DNA from: Snodgrassella sp945267035
Lineage (GTDB): Bacteria; Pseudomonadota; Gammaproteobacteria; Burkholderiales; Neisseriaceae
Direction: 5' to 3'
DNA length: 64,000 bases
NCBI RefSeq assembly: GCF_026535915.1
Contig: NZ_JAFNPF010000001.1
Span: 248,001 to 312,000, forward strand
The notes beneath the pieces are model-generated. The model did not search any database, was not told where the DNA came from, and saw only the letters and a program-made list of their open reading frames with translations. The position numbers and the translations under genes were made by a program. This document shows, piece by piece, positions 38,989 through 48,375 of the stretch; the stretch's first letter is position 1; every line of letters begins with the position of its first letter.

Positions 38989-40578
38989 TTAATCTCGTAA
39001 AATCATCATTAAGGTTTCATACGCTTTCGCCGTTTCGGCATCATCTTTGCGTAGTTTGGTAATACTTTTAACTGCATGCATGACGGTGGTGTGGTCGCGA
39101 CCACCAAATCCACTGCCAATGGCTGGCAGGCTAAGCTGTGTTAGTTCTTTCGCCAATGTCATCGCCATTTGACGCGGACGAGCCAGATTACGGGTACGCT
39201 TTTTGCCAACCATGTCGCTAATGGTTATGCCGTAAAATTTGGCTACGGTATTCTGAATGTGTTCCAAGGTTAAAGGTTTATGGTTCACAGCCAGTATATC
39301 TTGTAATGCTTCGGTGGCTAAACCCACATCAATTGGACGGCTAGCAAAGCGACTCTGCGCGACGACGCGCTTAAATGCACCTTCTAATTCTCGCACATTG
39401 CTGCGGATGTGCTTGGCGATGAAGAATGCTGCCTCATCCTCCAGTTTCACTTGTGCCAATTCGGCTTTTTTTTGCAATATGGCTACCCGCATTTCGAGCT
39501 CTGGAGGTTCTAATTCTAAACTTAGTCCCCATGAGAATCGGGATTTTAACCGATCGTCCATGCCATCGATATGTGATGGCAGGGTATCACATGTGAGTAT
39601 AACTTGTTTTTTTTCATCTATCAGGTGATTGTAGACGTAAAAAAATTCTTCCATGGTGCGATCTTTGCCGGCAATAAACTGTACATCATCCATGATCAGC
39701 AGATCAACTTGCTGATATTGTAGTCGCATGGCATCGAAGGATTTGGCGTGAAAGGCGTTCATGATGCCGCGAATAAATTCATCGGCATGGATATAACGGA
39801 TTTTAAATTTAGGATTGGTGGCAAAAAGCTGGTTACCAATGGCTTGCACTAAGTGAGTTTTACCTAAGCCGGTGCTACCGTAGACAAAAAACGGGTTATA
39901 CATGCTGTTGCCGGGATTTTCTGCGATGGATAAGGCGGCAGCATGAGCCAGGCGGTTACCTTTACCTTGTACTAAGGTTGCAAAGGTATGTTCGGGGTTT
40001 AAGTTGGTATCGATGTAGCGGTTTTTTTTCGCTTGCTCGCTGGCGTTGTCTGTAGTTACAGAAGCTGGCAGCTCGCTTTTATCAGCTTTATTGGTTTTAG
40101 CCTTAATGATGATGTCATCATGCTGAGCCGTTTCTGTTGCTGTTTTTGGCTGAGTATGGCGTAAGCGTTTAGCAATGATGTCCTGCGCTGAGATGGTGCT
40201 TTTCAGTTCTGCTGGTTGTGCAGGCATCTCTGGTGCAGGATGGGATGTTTCGATGGAAGGTTCAGTAGCAGGTTTTGCTGATTCGGCTTGTGGTGCTTGA
40301 ACTGAGGCTGTGGCCGAAGCCTGCAATAATTGTCCTTGTCCGATTTTTAACGTTAACGGAAGGGTATTTTCTGGATTGATGGCTAAACGAGCCTCTTCGA
40401 TAGCCGACCAGAAGCGATCACGCACATGGTTAAATGTAAAGGTGTTGCGCGCAAATATCACCCATTTACCCTCTTCTTCACCCACGGTTAGGGGAGCAAT
40501 CCACATTTGGTATTGCTGAGCAGGTAAATGTTGTTGCAGATGTAACAGGCACTGCGGCCAAAACTCGGTGATGGTCAT
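38989..40578 (-). CDS. dnaA: Chromosomal replication initiator DnaA
   Basis: This 529-residue initiator has an N-terminal DnaB/DiaA-contact domain (1-85), a long low-complexity linker rich in Ala, Pro, Glu and Thr (about 100-190), and an AAA+ domain. The AAA+ domain carries Walker A GSTGLGKTH and Walker B LLIMDDVQF. The C-terminal helix-turn-helix includes the DnaA signature GGRDHTTVMHA. The linker makes it somewhat longer than E. coli DnaA (467). It heads dnaA-dnaN-gyrB on the minus strand, and the 221-bp gap to divergent rpmH is the usual place for promoters and sometimes the origin. Confidence 0.98.
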   Translation of the reverse strand: MTITEFWPQCLLHLQQHLPAQQYQMWIAPLTVGEEEGKWVIFARNTFTFNHVRDRFWSAIEEARLAINPENTLPLTLKIGQGQLLQASATASVQAPQAESAKPATEPSIETSHPAPEMPAQPAELKSTISAQDIIAKRLRHTQPKTATETAQHDDIIIKAKTNKADKSELPASVTTDNASEQAKKNRYIDTNLNPEHTFATLVQGKGNRLAHAAALSIAENPGNSMYNPFFVYGSTGLGKTHLVQAIGNQLFATNPKFKIRYIHADEFIRGIMNAFHAKSFDAMRLQYQQVDLLIMDDVQFIAGKDRTMEEFFYVYNHLIDEKKQVILTCDTLPSHIDGMDDRLKSRFSWGLSLELEPPELEMRVAILQKKAELAQVKLEDEAAFFIAKHIRSNVRELEGAFKRVVAQSRFASRPIDVGLATEALQDILAVNHKPLTLEHIQNTVAKFYGITISDMVGKKRTRNLARPRQMAMTLAKELTQLSLPAIGSGFGGRDHTTVMHAVKSITKLRKDDAETAKAYETLMMILRD

Positions 40579-40734
40579 GCTTCTGGCTTAACTTGGGGTG
40601 AATCGGAGATTAGGGCAAAATACAGATATCATATGACGTGTATTATACTAATTATACGCATAAATCAAAATACTGACCACGCTTTGTATTTATGTAAAGA
40701 CAGTTTTGCGCAAAGGGAGATTAATCTATATACA
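40579..40734. other. dnaA-rpmH divergent intergenic region; origin not demonstrable
   Basis: Together with the rpmH promoter this is the gap between dnaA and rpmH, the classical origin-proximal site. I found no consensus DnaA box (TTATnCACA). The nearest is TTATACGCA at about 40652 with one mismatch. A TATAAT for dnaA lies on the minus strand near 40644-40649. The origin may be elsewhere. Confidence 0.4.
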
Positions 40735-40763
40735 TTGACAAAGTGCTGTTCTTGTTGTGTAAT
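40735..40763 (+). promoter_or_regulatory. Promoter of rpmH-rnpA
   Basis: TTGACA (40735-40740), a 17-bp spacer and TGTAAT (40758-40763) form a near-consensus sigma-70 promoter 37 bp before the rpmH ATG. Confidence 0.8.
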
Positions 40764-40799
40764 GCTACGTTTTATTTAAAGTTAATTCGGGAATAAATT

Positions 40800-40934
40800 A
40801 TGAAACGCACTTATCAACCATCCGTTACCCGTCGCAAACGCACTCATGGTTTCCTGGTTCGTAGCAAAACCCGTGGTGGTCGTGCTGTGTTGGCCGCTCG
40901 TCGTGCCAAAGGCCGTAAACGTTTGGCTGTGTAA
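40800..40934 (+). CDS. rpmH: Ribosomal protein L34
   Basis: This 44-residue basic protein is the canonical L34 (MKRTYQPSVTRRKRTHGF start, RRAKGRKRLAV end), a 50S subunit protein. It is the first gene of the rpmH-rnpA-yidD-yidC run. The strong promoter directly upstream has no competitor, and rnpA begins 9 bp downstream. Confidence 0.98.
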   Translation: MKRTYQPSVTRRKRTHGFLVRSKTRGGRAVLAARRAKGRKRLAV

Positions 40935-40943
40935 GCATTAATA

Positions 40944-41300
40944 ATGGAATTTCATTTTGGCAAAAAGTATCGCCTATTGAAAACGGATGATTTTTCATCC
41001 GTTTTTGCGTTACGTTGTCAAAAAAGCCGAGGCTGTTTACAGATATTTCAGGCGCGAAATTCTCTGGATTATCCTCGTTTGGGGTTGATTGTGGCGAAAA
41101 AAGTAGCCAAACGCGCCAACAAACGCAATTATATGAAACGGGTTCTGCGAGAGTGGTTTCGGCTTCATAAGCATGAAATGCCTGCGGTGGATATTATTAT
41201 TCGTGTCCGCCAACCTTTCACACATTCTGATTACTGTGTTGTAATCAATAATTTACAACAGCTACTGCTAGCAGCCAGTACATGTAAAACTTCGCAATGA
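40944..41300 (+). CDS. rnpA: Ribonuclease P protein component
   Basis: This 118-residue basic protein assists the RNase P RNA in maturing tRNA 5' ends. The RNR signature region is present (VAKRANKRNYMKRVLREWFR, about residues 52-71). No Shine-Dalgarno precedes its ATG, so translation may be coupled to rpmH. Its TGA overlaps the yidD ATG by 4 bp. The length is normal. Confidence 0.96.
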   Translation: MEFHFGKKYRLLKTDDFSSVFALRCQKSRGCLQIFQARNSLDYPRLGLIVAKKVAKRANKRNYMKRVLREWFRLHKHEMPAVDIIIRVRQPFTHSDYCVVINNLQQLLLAASTCKTSQ

Positions 41301-41506
41301 AATTTTTATTGCTTGGGTTGATTCGTTTTTATCAATATGCAATCAGCCCGCTTTTACCACCACGTTGTCGCTTTCGTCCAACTTGCTCGCAATATGCAGT
41401 GCTGGCCGTGCAAAAATATGGTGTGGTGAAGGGTAGCTGGCTGGCTTTAAAACGTATCAGTCGTTGTCACCCATGGGGTGGTTGCGGTGATGATCCTCTT
41501 CCTTAG
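41297..41506 (+). CDS. yidD: Membrane protein insertion efficiency factor YidD
   Basis: This 69-residue protein has the YidD pattern: an amphipathic N-terminal helix (LLLGLIRFYQYAISPLLPP), then CRFRPTCSQYA with two conserved Cys, then CHPWGGCGDDPLP at the end. It is a small membrane-associated protein thought to help YidC insert proteins. It is placed between rnpA and yidC as in most proteobacteria. Confidence 0.96.
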   Translation: MKFLLLGLIRFYQYAISPLLPPRCRFRPTCSQYAVLAVQKYGVVKGSWLALKRISRCHPWGGCGDDPLP

Positions 41507-41527
41507 CAATTAAATACGGAAAAGACT

Positions 41528-43186
41528 ATGGATTTTAAACGATTATTGATATTTTTTGTGCTGACTATGGCCATTTTGTTGGGCTGGGAAAAGATGTATC
41601 CGAAGCCTAAGCAAGAGGTTACAGCGCAACAAACATCATCTGCCGCAACGAATTCTTCAGCTCCAGTTAGCAGCACTAGTGATGTTGCTCTGAGCAAAAC
41701 TGATCCGATTACCGTGGATACTGATACGGTAAAAGCGATTATTGATGAGAAAACCGGTGATTTGCGTCATTTAATTTTAAATCAATATAAAGCTACTTCT
41801 GACGCCAATAAACCCTTTGTTTTGCTCGATAATGGTCAGAACGGTCATCAGTACATTGCCCAATCTGTGTTATTAAATCGACAGGGTGATTACCTGTTTA
41901 AAGATTTAACTTTTACTGCTGCGCAAAAGCATTACACCTTGAACGGTGATAAGTTGGATGTGCGTTTAACAGCTACAGAACAGAATGGTATTCAGGTATC
42001 TAAGATTTATACCTTTACTAAGGGTAGTTATTTGATTGGATTGCGCTACGAGATTGCCAATCAAAGTGCACAACCATTACAACTTGATGTCGCCTACCGT
42101 GTGTTACGTGATGGCAAAGAACCTGAAGGTACCGGTTATTTCGATCATACATTTACTGGCCCAGCTCTTTATACGCCAACCGGTAAATTTGAAAAAGTGA
42201 CTTTCTCTGATCTGGACAGTGATTATGCTTCTGGTCGCGATAAAGTTGACTATGAACGCAAAACCAATACTGGCTGGATTGGTATGATGCAACATTACTT
42301 TATGACCACTTGGATTTTACAGCCTAAAGGTGGTGAAAGTGTTTGTGCGGGTACTGATTGTCAGATTGATATTCGCAAACGCAGTGACGGTTTATATTCA
42401 GCTGGGGTAAGAGTGCCTGTTAAGGATATTCCTGCCAACTCAACCAGCAGCTTTGGTATTTCTTTGTATTCTGGCCCTCAGATCTATTCTGTTATTACCA
42501 ATGTAGCTGATAATCTGCAAATGATTAAGGATTACGGTAAAGTTTCTCTGTTTTCCTCACCTTTATTCTGGTTGTTGAACTGGTGGCATAATCTGGTGAA
42601 AAACTGGGGCTGGGCGATTATTTTGCTGACGCTGACGGTTAAAGCAATTTTATTCCCGTTGACCAATGCTTCTTATAAATCGATGGCGAAAATGCGCGCC
42701 GTTGCGCCTCGCTTGCAGGCTTTAAAAGATCAGTATGGTGATGATCGTATGCGCCTGCAAAAGGAGATGATGGCCATTTATAAGGCAGAAAAGATTAATC
42801 CGGTTGGTGGTTGTTTACCGATGTTGCTTCAGTTTCCGGTGTTTATCGGTTTGTACTGGGCATTGTTTGCTTCGGTTGAATTACGTGGTGCACCATGGAT
42901 TGGTTGGATTACTGATTTAGGTCGTCAGGATCCCTATTATATTCTGCCGGTACTGATGGCCCTGACGATGTATTTGCAGACCTTTATGAATCCGCCACCA
43001 ACGGATCCGATGCAGGCTAAAATGATGAAAATCATGCCAATTATGTTCTCGGTGATGTTCTTCTTCTTCCCTGCAGGTTTGGTGCTGTATTGGTTAACCA
43101 ATAATATCCTGACTCTGATCCAGCAGTGGTTTATCAATAAACGAATTGAACAACGAGCCAAAATGCATCGTTCGCTGGATATTTAA
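41528..43186 (+). CDS. yidC: Membrane protein insertase YidC
   Basis: This 552-residue insertase has a first transmembrane helix at residues 5-20, a large periplasmic beta domain (about 55-330), and five C-terminal helices (about 345-540) forming the 60-kDa insertase core with the hydrophilic groove. The C-terminus has basic residues as expected for ribosome contact. It works alone or with SecYEG to insert inner-membrane proteins. It is the last gene of the run and is followed by a strong terminator. Confidence 0.97.
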   Translation: MDFKRLLIFFVLTMAILLGWEKMYPKPKQEVTAQQTSSAATNSSAPVSSTSDVALSKTDPITVDTDTVKAIIDEKTGDLRHLILNQYKATSDANKPFVLLDNGQNGHQYIAQSVLLNRQGDYLFKDLTFTAAQKHYTLNGDKLDVRLTATEQNGIQVSKIYTFTKGSYLIGLRYEIANQSAQPLQLDVAYRVLRDGKEPEGTGYFDHTFTGPALYTPTGKFEKVTFSDLDSDYASGRDKVDYERKTNTGWIGMMQHYFMTTWILQPKGGESVCAGTDCQIDIRKRSDGLYSAGVRVPVKDIPANSTSSFGISLYSGPQIYSVITNVADNLQMIKDYGKVSLFSSPLFWLLNWWHNLVKNWGWAIILLTLTVKAILFPLTNASYKSMAKMRAVAPRLQALKDQYGDDRMRLQKEMMAIYKAEKINPVGGCLPMLLQFPVFIGLYWALFASVELRGAPWIGWITDLGRQDPYYILPVLMALTMYLQTFMNPPPTDPMQAKMMKIMPIMFSVMFFFFPAGLVLYWLTNNILTLIQQWFINKRIEQRAKMHRSLDI

Positions 43187-43198
43187 GCGCGCATGTTT

Positions 43199-43227
43199 AA
43201 AAAGCACTTCGAAAGAAGTGCTTTTTT
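43199..43227 (+). terminator. Terminator after yidC
   Basis: GCACTTC-GAAA-GAAGTGC (43204-43221) flanked by A-runs and followed by six T lies 12 bp after the stop codon. Confidence 0.92.
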
Positions 43228-43652
43228 GTTTAACGATGCTTGTTAAATTTGTTCTGGTTTAAGGTTATATCAGGTTGAGAGATGTGGCATTTATTTTGTC
43301 GGAATTGGTCCAAGAAATTCTGTAATGATTTTGGTATTAGTTAGTGTAGAGGGTAGTAGGGTATGGGTGGTTTGATGGGAATACTGAATGATTGAGTGAT
43401 GATTAATAGAGTAAAGTTTTTGCTTAAGGGAAGATTTAAAAGTAAGAGAGGTGTTTCTGGGAAAACCGGTTTTGACTGTGTTATGGTCAATTTATTCTAC
43501 ACTGGTAAGGGAAGGTTATTTGAATGTGTGAATAATTTTGTCTGGGTGGTTGCAAATCTAAGTACCAATATAGCTAATGTAAGAGATGGGTGTGCTAATC
43601 GAGACTATATGGACGATAAACGCAGAAGTTGGATGGCTATGTTGAGTAAATA
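43228..43652. other. Intergenic stretch, no supported gene
   Basis: A 92-codon open frame at 43396-43674 on the + strand has no ribosome site, no recognisable motif, and overlaps the terminator of the convergent gene. I do not count it as a gene. Nothing else is visible. Confidence 0.45.
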
Positions 43653-43680
43653 CCTCCATCAGCTATTTGGCTGATGGAGG
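43653..43680 (-). terminator. Terminator of the OmpA-family lipoprotein gene
   Basis: A perfect 11-bp stem CCTCCATCAGC/GCTGATGGAGG (43653-43663, 43670-43680) lies 14 bp past the stop. The T tail on the minus strand is weak. Confidence 0.65.
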
Positions 43681-43693
43681 GAAGTATAAGCAA

Positions 43694-44380
43694 TTATTGA
43701 ACGTAGGTTTGTGTGGTGCTTACTCGGCTCTGCTGTACTGGAATGACTTTGATTTCCACACGGCGATTCTGGGCTTTGCCTTGAGCGGTGGCATTGCTGG
43801 CGATGGGGTTGGCTGCGCCGTAACCCATTGCACTGATGCGGTTGCTCGCCACACCACGGTTGATTAAATAGTTGGAAACAGCTTGCGCACGACGCTGCGA
43901 CAATGGCATATTGATGCTGTCATTGCCGGTGCTGTCTGTATAGCCTGCCACAGAAATATTGGTGTCAACATATTTTGCCAACACTTCAGCTACAGAGTTC
44001 AGTGAATAGGTGGCACTGCTATTTAATTGATAGCTGTTAGTAGCAAAAGTCACGTTTTCAGGCATCACGAGTTTGATTTGGTTACCTTCACGTCTTACTT
44101 CAACATTGGTGTTGGCCAGTTTTTGACGTAACAAATGCTCCTGATAATCCATGTAAGCACCCACACCGGCACCAATGGCACCACAACCTAATGCCGCATT
44201 ACGGGCACCACGGCTATTGTGTGTGATTGCGCCAACAATGCCACACACCGCAGCACTGCTTAAACCAATAACGGCTGTTTTGCTGGCATGTCTTTCGCCG
44301 GTGTTAGGGTCGGTAATACATCCGGTTAAGGCCAGAGTAGAAGCGGCAACAAAAGCTGCCAGTGGTTTCATGAAAGCCAT
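43694..44380 (-). CDS. OmpA-family outer membrane lipoprotein (YiaD-like)
   Basis: This 228-residue protein starts with a lipoprotein signal ending in LALTGC (lipidated Cys21). A glycine-rich segment resembling a glycine-zipper (about 37-75) follows, then an OmpA-like peptidoglycan-binding domain (about 105-215) with the motif SQRRAQAVSNYLINRGV and the final NRRVEIKV. It should tie the outer membrane to peptidoglycan. AAGGAG precedes the ATG at 44380. It is a single-gene unit divergent from cysS. Confidence 0.9.
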   Translation of the reverse strand: MAFMKPLAAFVAASTLALTGCITDPNTGERHASKTAVIGLSSAAVCGIVGAITHNSRGARNAALGCGAIGAGVGAYMDYQEHLLRQKLANTNVEVRREGNQIKLVMPENVTFATNSYQLNSSATYSLNSVAEVLAKYVDTNISVAGYTDSTGNDSINMPLSQRRAQAVSNYLINRGVASNRISAMGYGAANPIASNATAQGKAQNRRVEIKVIPVQQSRVSTTQTYVQ

Positions 44381-44699
44381 AAAGACTCCTTTCTATTTAG
44401 AAACATTTATTTAGTAACTACACACTTAGTGTTTTAGGCTATCTGATTGTAAAATGCAAGTTATGTAAAGCAGCTTGATCGGATAGGGGTTATTTTTATA
44501 TTCGTTTATTATGCATTTGTCGCAAGATTATGTTGTATCAGAAAGCAGCTTTGCGCGACAAGTTTTTCTGTCTGTATTACAATTTTATTTTATCTCTACA
44601 TGTGCTGTGGCGCGGATGGCTGGAATACGATGATTTCAGCACGATATCACTTCATTGTTTGCATGTAAGAGCTGCTATCAAGCCACTTTGGAATCATAT
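44381..44699. other. Divergent promoter region of the lipoprotein gene and cysS
   Basis: About 320 bp between divergent genes. No hairpin, riboswitch or T-box is seen. An open frame reaching upstream of cysS to a TTG at 44655 is not taken as coding because the family's N-terminus starts at 44700. Confidence 0.45.
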
Positions 44700-46109
44700 A
44701 TGCTCAGTTTATATAACACTTTAACCAAAACCAAACAGGAATTTACCCCAATTGATCCATCTCATGTTCGTATGTATGTGTGTGGAATGACGGTTTATGA
44801 CTATTGTCATCTTGGTCATGCTCGGGTCATGGTGGTGTTTGATTTGGTGGCTCGCTGGCTGAGAGAGTTGGGATATTCGTTGGAGTATGTGCGCAATATT
44901 ACTGATATTGATGACAAAATCATTGCTCGCGCCAATGAAAGGAAGATCAGTATCCATGAACTGACAGACTTTTTTATTCAGGCAATGCATGAAGATGCGG
45001 CTGCTTTAGGCGTATTGCCACCAGATCATGAACCGCGTGCCACACATTATATTTCACAAATGATCACGATGATTGAAGAAATCATCGCCAATGGTAAGGC
45101 TTATGTGGCTGATAATGGTGATGTTTATTACTCAGTACGTGAATTTCCAGCTTATGGTCAACTCAGCGGTAAAAGTCTGGATGATTTGCGCGCCGGTGAA
45201 CGGGTTGAAGTAGATAATCACAAGCGAGATCCGCTGGATTTTGTTCTGTGGAAATCGGCCAAACCGGATGAACCTGCATGGGATAGTCCGTGGGGCAGAG
45301 GTAGACCAGGCTGGCATATTGAATGTTCGGCCATGAGCCGAGCTTTGTTGGGTAATCCGTTTGATATTCATGGTGGTGGAGCTGATTTACAGTTTCCCCA
45401 TCACGAAAATGAGATTGCTCAAAGTTGCGGTGCTGAAAAAAACACCTGTTGCGAACAAAAAAATCATTTTGCCAGTCATGTTAAGTATTGGTTACATAAT
45501 GGTTTTATTCGTGTTGATAATGAAAAGATGTCTAAATCATTAGGAAATTTCTTCACGATTCGCGAAGTGTTGCAAAAATACGATGCTGAAGTGGTGCGTT
45601 TTTTCATTTTACGTGCTCATTATCGCAGTCCGTTGAATTATTCTGATGCACATTTGGATGATGCTAAGGGGGCGTTAACGCGTCTATACACGGCCTTGAA
45701 GAATACAGCGCCGGCAGAAGTGACGATCAAAGCTGAATTAAATGATTACACCCGTCGCTTCTATACAGTAATGAATGATGATTTTGGTACCGCAGAAGCT
45801 GTTGCGGTGTTATTCGAACTGGCGAATGAAGTGAATAAGACGCACGACAGTCAGTTAGCCGGCTGCCTGAAGGGATTGGCTGGATTAATGGGGTTGTTGC
45901 AGCGTGAACCGGCAGAATTTTTGCAGGCCGGGGCTGGCGAAAACGGCAGTTCGCTGACTAATGAGACGATTGAAGCGTTAATTGCAGCACGACAACAGGC
46001 ACGCGCAGATAAAAATTGGGCAGAATCCGATCGCATTCGCGATGAGTTGGCTGCTGCTGGCGTTGTGCTTGAGGACAGTGCTAGTGGTACCAGTTGGCGA
46101 CGTGGTTAA
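44700..46109 (+). CDS. cysS: Cysteinyl-tRNA synthetase
   Basis: This 469-residue class I synthetase charges tRNA-Cys. The HIGH motif is CHLGHARV (residues 36-43), and Cys28 begins the zinc site completed by Cys and His residues near CSAMSR and HHENEIAQSCG. The KMSKS loop is EKMSKSLGNF, about residue 268. I start at the ATG at 44700, which matches the family start MLSLYNTLTKTKQEF; a TTG at 44655 would add 15 unlike residues. Only GGA lies in front of it. The length is normal. Confidence 0.97.
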   Translation: MLSLYNTLTKTKQEFTPIDPSHVRMYVCGMTVYDYCHLGHARVMVVFDLVARWLRELGYSLEYVRNITDIDDKIIARANERKISIHELTDFFIQAMHEDAAALGVLPPDHEPRATHYISQMITMIEEIIANGKAYVADNGDVYYSVREFPAYGQLSGKSLDDLRAGERVEVDNHKRDPLDFVLWKSAKPDEPAWDSPWGRGRPGWHIECSAMSRALLGNPFDIHGGGADLQFPHHENEIAQSCGAEKNTCCEQKNHFASHVKYWLHNGFIRVDNEKMSKSLGNFFTIREVLQKYDAEVVRFFILRAHYRSPLNYSDAHLDDAKGALTRLYTALKNTAPAEVTIKAELNDYTRRFYTVMNDDFGTAEAVAVLFELANEVNKTHDSQLAGCLKGLAGLMGLLQREPAEFLQAGAGENGSSLTNETIEALIAARQQARADKNWAESDRIRDELAAAGVVLEDSASGTSWRRG

Positions 46110-46203
46110 TGCTGTTTAGCTTTAGTACCTAGTGCTTATTTTATCAATGCTTTACATTGTTATTGAATCTTTTGGCAGGTATCTGCATAATTAAGTAGAT
46201 ACG

Positions 46204-46295
46204 ATTGACTCGGGGTGTCATTGGCTGGTTGCGTGGCGATGACTGAGATTTTACCCGTTGAACCTGATCTGGATCATACCAGCGTAGGGAAGTCT
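46204..46295 (+). promoter_or_regulatory. TPP riboswitch (THI box)
   Basis: The conserved core is present in order: GACTCGGGGTGTC (46207-46219), CTGAGA (46242-46247), ACCCGTTGAACCTGAT, then GGATCATACCAGCGTAGGGA ending with AGTC at 46291-46294, which closes the P1 stem with GACT at 46207. It lies 50 bp before thiM and should shut the operon off when thiamine pyrophosphate is plentiful. Confidence 0.97.
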
Positions 46296-46345
46296 AAGTC
46301 TTTTCTGACCTATTCTTCTCTGCCTATTTTTATAAAGGAAAGAAT

Positions 46346-47143
46346 ATGTCATCTCCTCAAGAATTTCAGGCTGCTCAGGCCGAGCCGTTTATGGCAAATG
46401 TTCGGGTACAACAACCATTAATTCATTGTCTCACTAATCAGGTGGTACAAAACTTCACCGCCAATATTTTATTGGCTATTGGTGCCAGTCCGGCGATGGT
46501 GATCGCCGCGGAAGAAGTGCAATCGTTTGTGACGATATCTGATGGTTTGTTGATCAATATCGGCACGGTGACGCAGCAAAGTGCACACAGTATGGTGCTG
46601 GCGGCACAGCAGGCGATGCAGGCTCAGGTACCGTGGGTTTTGGATCCAGTGGCTGTCAGTCCAGCTTTGTCTTTTCGTACCCATCTAGCACATGAACTTC
46701 TCAACTTGCGCCCACAGGTGATTCGAGCCAATGCTGCAGAAGTGTTGATGCTGGCGGGCGAACAATCCAGAGCTAAGGGACCAGATAGTCAGGACCCTAC
46801 TGAATCCGCACTGGGGGCAGCGAACAAATTAGCACAACAATATCAGACTATTGTGGCGGTAACCGGCGAGACTGACTACATTACGGATGGTGCAACCGTT
46901 TATGCTGTTAGTGGCGGTGACCATGCACTAACCAGAGTAACCGGTACTGGGTGTTCTTTATCGGCGATGGTGGCGGCATTGATTGCTGGGGCAGAGGATA
47001 AGTTGCTGGCAACGGCGACAGCTTGTTATATGATGAAAAAAGCCGGAGAGGGTGCAGAAAAAAATGCCGGGCTAGGTACCTTTGCCGTGTCGCTGCTGGA
47101 TCAGCTTTCTTTGATGGGATCGACTGGTTCAAAGGGTGTTTAA
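46346..47143 (+). CDS. thiM: Hydroxyethylthiazole kinase
   Basis: This 265-residue kinase phosphorylates 4-methyl-5-hydroxyethylthiazole, a thiamine salvage step. The family's LIHCLTNQVVQNFTAN N-terminal signature is at about residues 28-43. The catalytic region TRVTGTGCSLSAMVAA, with Cys at the ATP/thiazole site, is near residue 200. AAGGAAAG precedes the ATG. It directly follows the TPP riboswitch and ends 1 bp before thiE. Confidence 0.96.
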   Translation: MSSPQEFQAAQAEPFMANVRVQQPLIHCLTNQVVQNFTANILLAIGASPAMVIAAEEVQSFVTISDGLLINIGTVTQQSAHSMVLAAQQAMQAQVPWVLDPVAVSPALSFRTHLAHELLNLRPQVIRANAAEVLMLAGEQSRAKGPDSQDPTESALGAANKLAQQYQTIVAVTGETDYITDGATVYAVSGGDHALTRVTGTGCSLSAMVAALIAGAEDKLLATATACYMMKKAGEGAEKNAGLGTFAVSLLDQLSLMGSTGSKGV

Positions 47144-47144
47144 A

Positions 47145-47789
47145 ATGCAGAAGCAACTTGATTTGACTTTGTATCTGGTTTTGGATCCGGTTTTGTGTGG
47201 TGGTATTGCCGGAATGGTACAGACTACGCAACTCGCTGTGGCCAACGGAGTGACTGCGGTACAGTTACGTTCTGAACAGGCATATGACCGGCGAGACTGG
47301 TATCAGGCTGCCTTGGCGTTAAAGGAAGTTTTGGCTGAGACAACGGTGCCATTGTTGATTAATGATCAGGTTGATGTGGCCATGGCGGTACAAGCAGATG
47401 GTGTTCATGTTGGACAAAGTGATTTGCCGGTTGATGTGGTACGCAAATTGATTGGCACCGAAAAATTGATTGGTTTGTCGGTATCCAATGCCAGTCAGAT
47501 GCAATCTGTACCCTGGGAACAGGTTGATTATCTGGGGATTGGCCCTATTTATCCTACCAATTCTAAAAGTGATGCTGCGCCAGTACTTGGAGTTGAACAG
47601 TTGCAAAAACTGGTGCAGTCTAAGCAGTGTCCCGCCGTGGCCATTGGCGGCATTAATCGCAGTAATATTACGCAAGTCATGCAGACTGGAGTTGACGGTG
47701 TCGCGGTAATTTCTGCCATTTGTGCTCAGCCTGATGTCGGGGCGGCCACTCAGCAACTTTTACAGCAGATCAGACAGGCTCAGAGTTAA
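47145..47789 (+). CDS. thiE: Thiamine-phosphate synthase
   Basis: This 214-residue TIM-barrel enzyme couples the pyrimidine and thiazole halves into thiamine phosphate. Motifs include VQLRSEQAYDRR near the N-terminus, LINDQVDVAMAVQADGVHVG (about 68-87), YLGIGPIYPTNSK and VAIGGI for phosphate binding. The start is the ATG at 47145; a GTG at 47136 inside thiM is possible but gives no better fit. No thiC or thiD is present in this window, so the operon looks like a salvage unit. Confidence 0.96.
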   Translation: MQKQLDLTLYLVLDPVLCGGIAGMVQTTQLAVANGVTAVQLRSEQAYDRRDWYQAALALKEVLAETTVPLLINDQVDVAMAVQADGVHVGQSDLPVDVVRKLIGTEKLIGLSVSNASQMQSVPWEQVDYLGIGPIYPTNSKSDAAPVLGVEQLQKLVQSKQCPAVAIGGINRSNITQVMQTGVDGVAVISAICAQPDVGAATQQLLQQIRQAQS

Positions 47790-47874
47790 TAATCAGCGTA
47801 CTAGGGTGATCAGAAACTGAGTTAGCTTTTAGCTGGCACGGCTGTACATTTATGCCAATTACACTTTTGCAGGC

Positions 47875-47953
47875 TTGAAAATTTATTCAGAACGTGTATA
47901 ATTAATTGATTAAAAACATCCGTTTTAAGAGGTACAGGCACAACCCCTGTGCC
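47875..47953 (+). promoter_or_regulatory. rpmE promoter and leader hairpin
   Basis: TTGAAA (47875-47880), 16 bp, TATAAT (47897-47902) form the promoter. The leader holds a GGCACA/TGTGCC hairpin (47937-47942, 47948-47953) upstream of the ribosome site. Some L31 genes have autoregulatory leaders; whether this is one is not testable here. Confidence 0.55.
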
Positions 47954-47973
47954 CGCCAACCGAGGAAGATACT

Positions 47974-48192
47974 ATGAATAACAGCATTCAACCAAACTAC
48001 CACGATATTACTGTGACCTGCTCTTGCGGCAATACTTTCGTGACTAAATCCGCCATGGAAAAAGACACGTTCAATATTGAAGTATGCTCTGCATGTCACC
48101 CGTTCTACACTGGTAAACAGAAAATCGTTGACTCTACCGGTCGTGTGGACAAATTCAATCAAAAATACGGCAATATGTTCAAACGTTCTTAA
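47974..48192 (+). CDS. rpmE: Ribosomal protein L31 (zinc-binding type)
   Basis: This 72-residue 50S protein is of the C+ form, with Cys16, Cys18, Cys38 and Cys41 (CSCG and CSACH) forming a zinc ribbon. The ending (TGRVDKFNQKYG) is typical. GAGGAAG precedes the ATG. A promoter in front and a strong terminator behind make it a single-gene unit. Confidence 0.97.
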   Translation: MNNSIQPNYHDITVTCSCGNTFVTKSAMEKDTFNIEVCSACHPFYTGKQKIVDSTGRVDKFNQKYGNMFKRS

Positions 48193-48214
48193 TAGTTTGC
48201 AACATGTTGTATCA

Positions 48215-48247
48215 AAAAAGACTGCCTTAATCAGGCAGTCTTTTTTT
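48215..48247 (+). terminator. Terminator of rpmE
   Basis: ACTGCCT/AGGCAGT (48221-48227, 48233-48239), extended by A-T pairs and followed by seven T. Confidence 0.92.
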
Positions 48248-48375
48248 ATCTGTGGCAAAGAGATTGTTTAGCTGGATAAGTTACCAAATGAAGATTGAGT
48301 AGAGAATAAACAGCCTATTTTATCTACAAAAAAGAGGTATTATTTTTATGTAGATAACATAGCAAATGTGTATTT

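Noticed and set aside
43396..43674. 92-codon open frame after yidC
   Set aside because: No ribosome binding site, no motif, and it runs into the terminator of the convergent lipoprotein gene.
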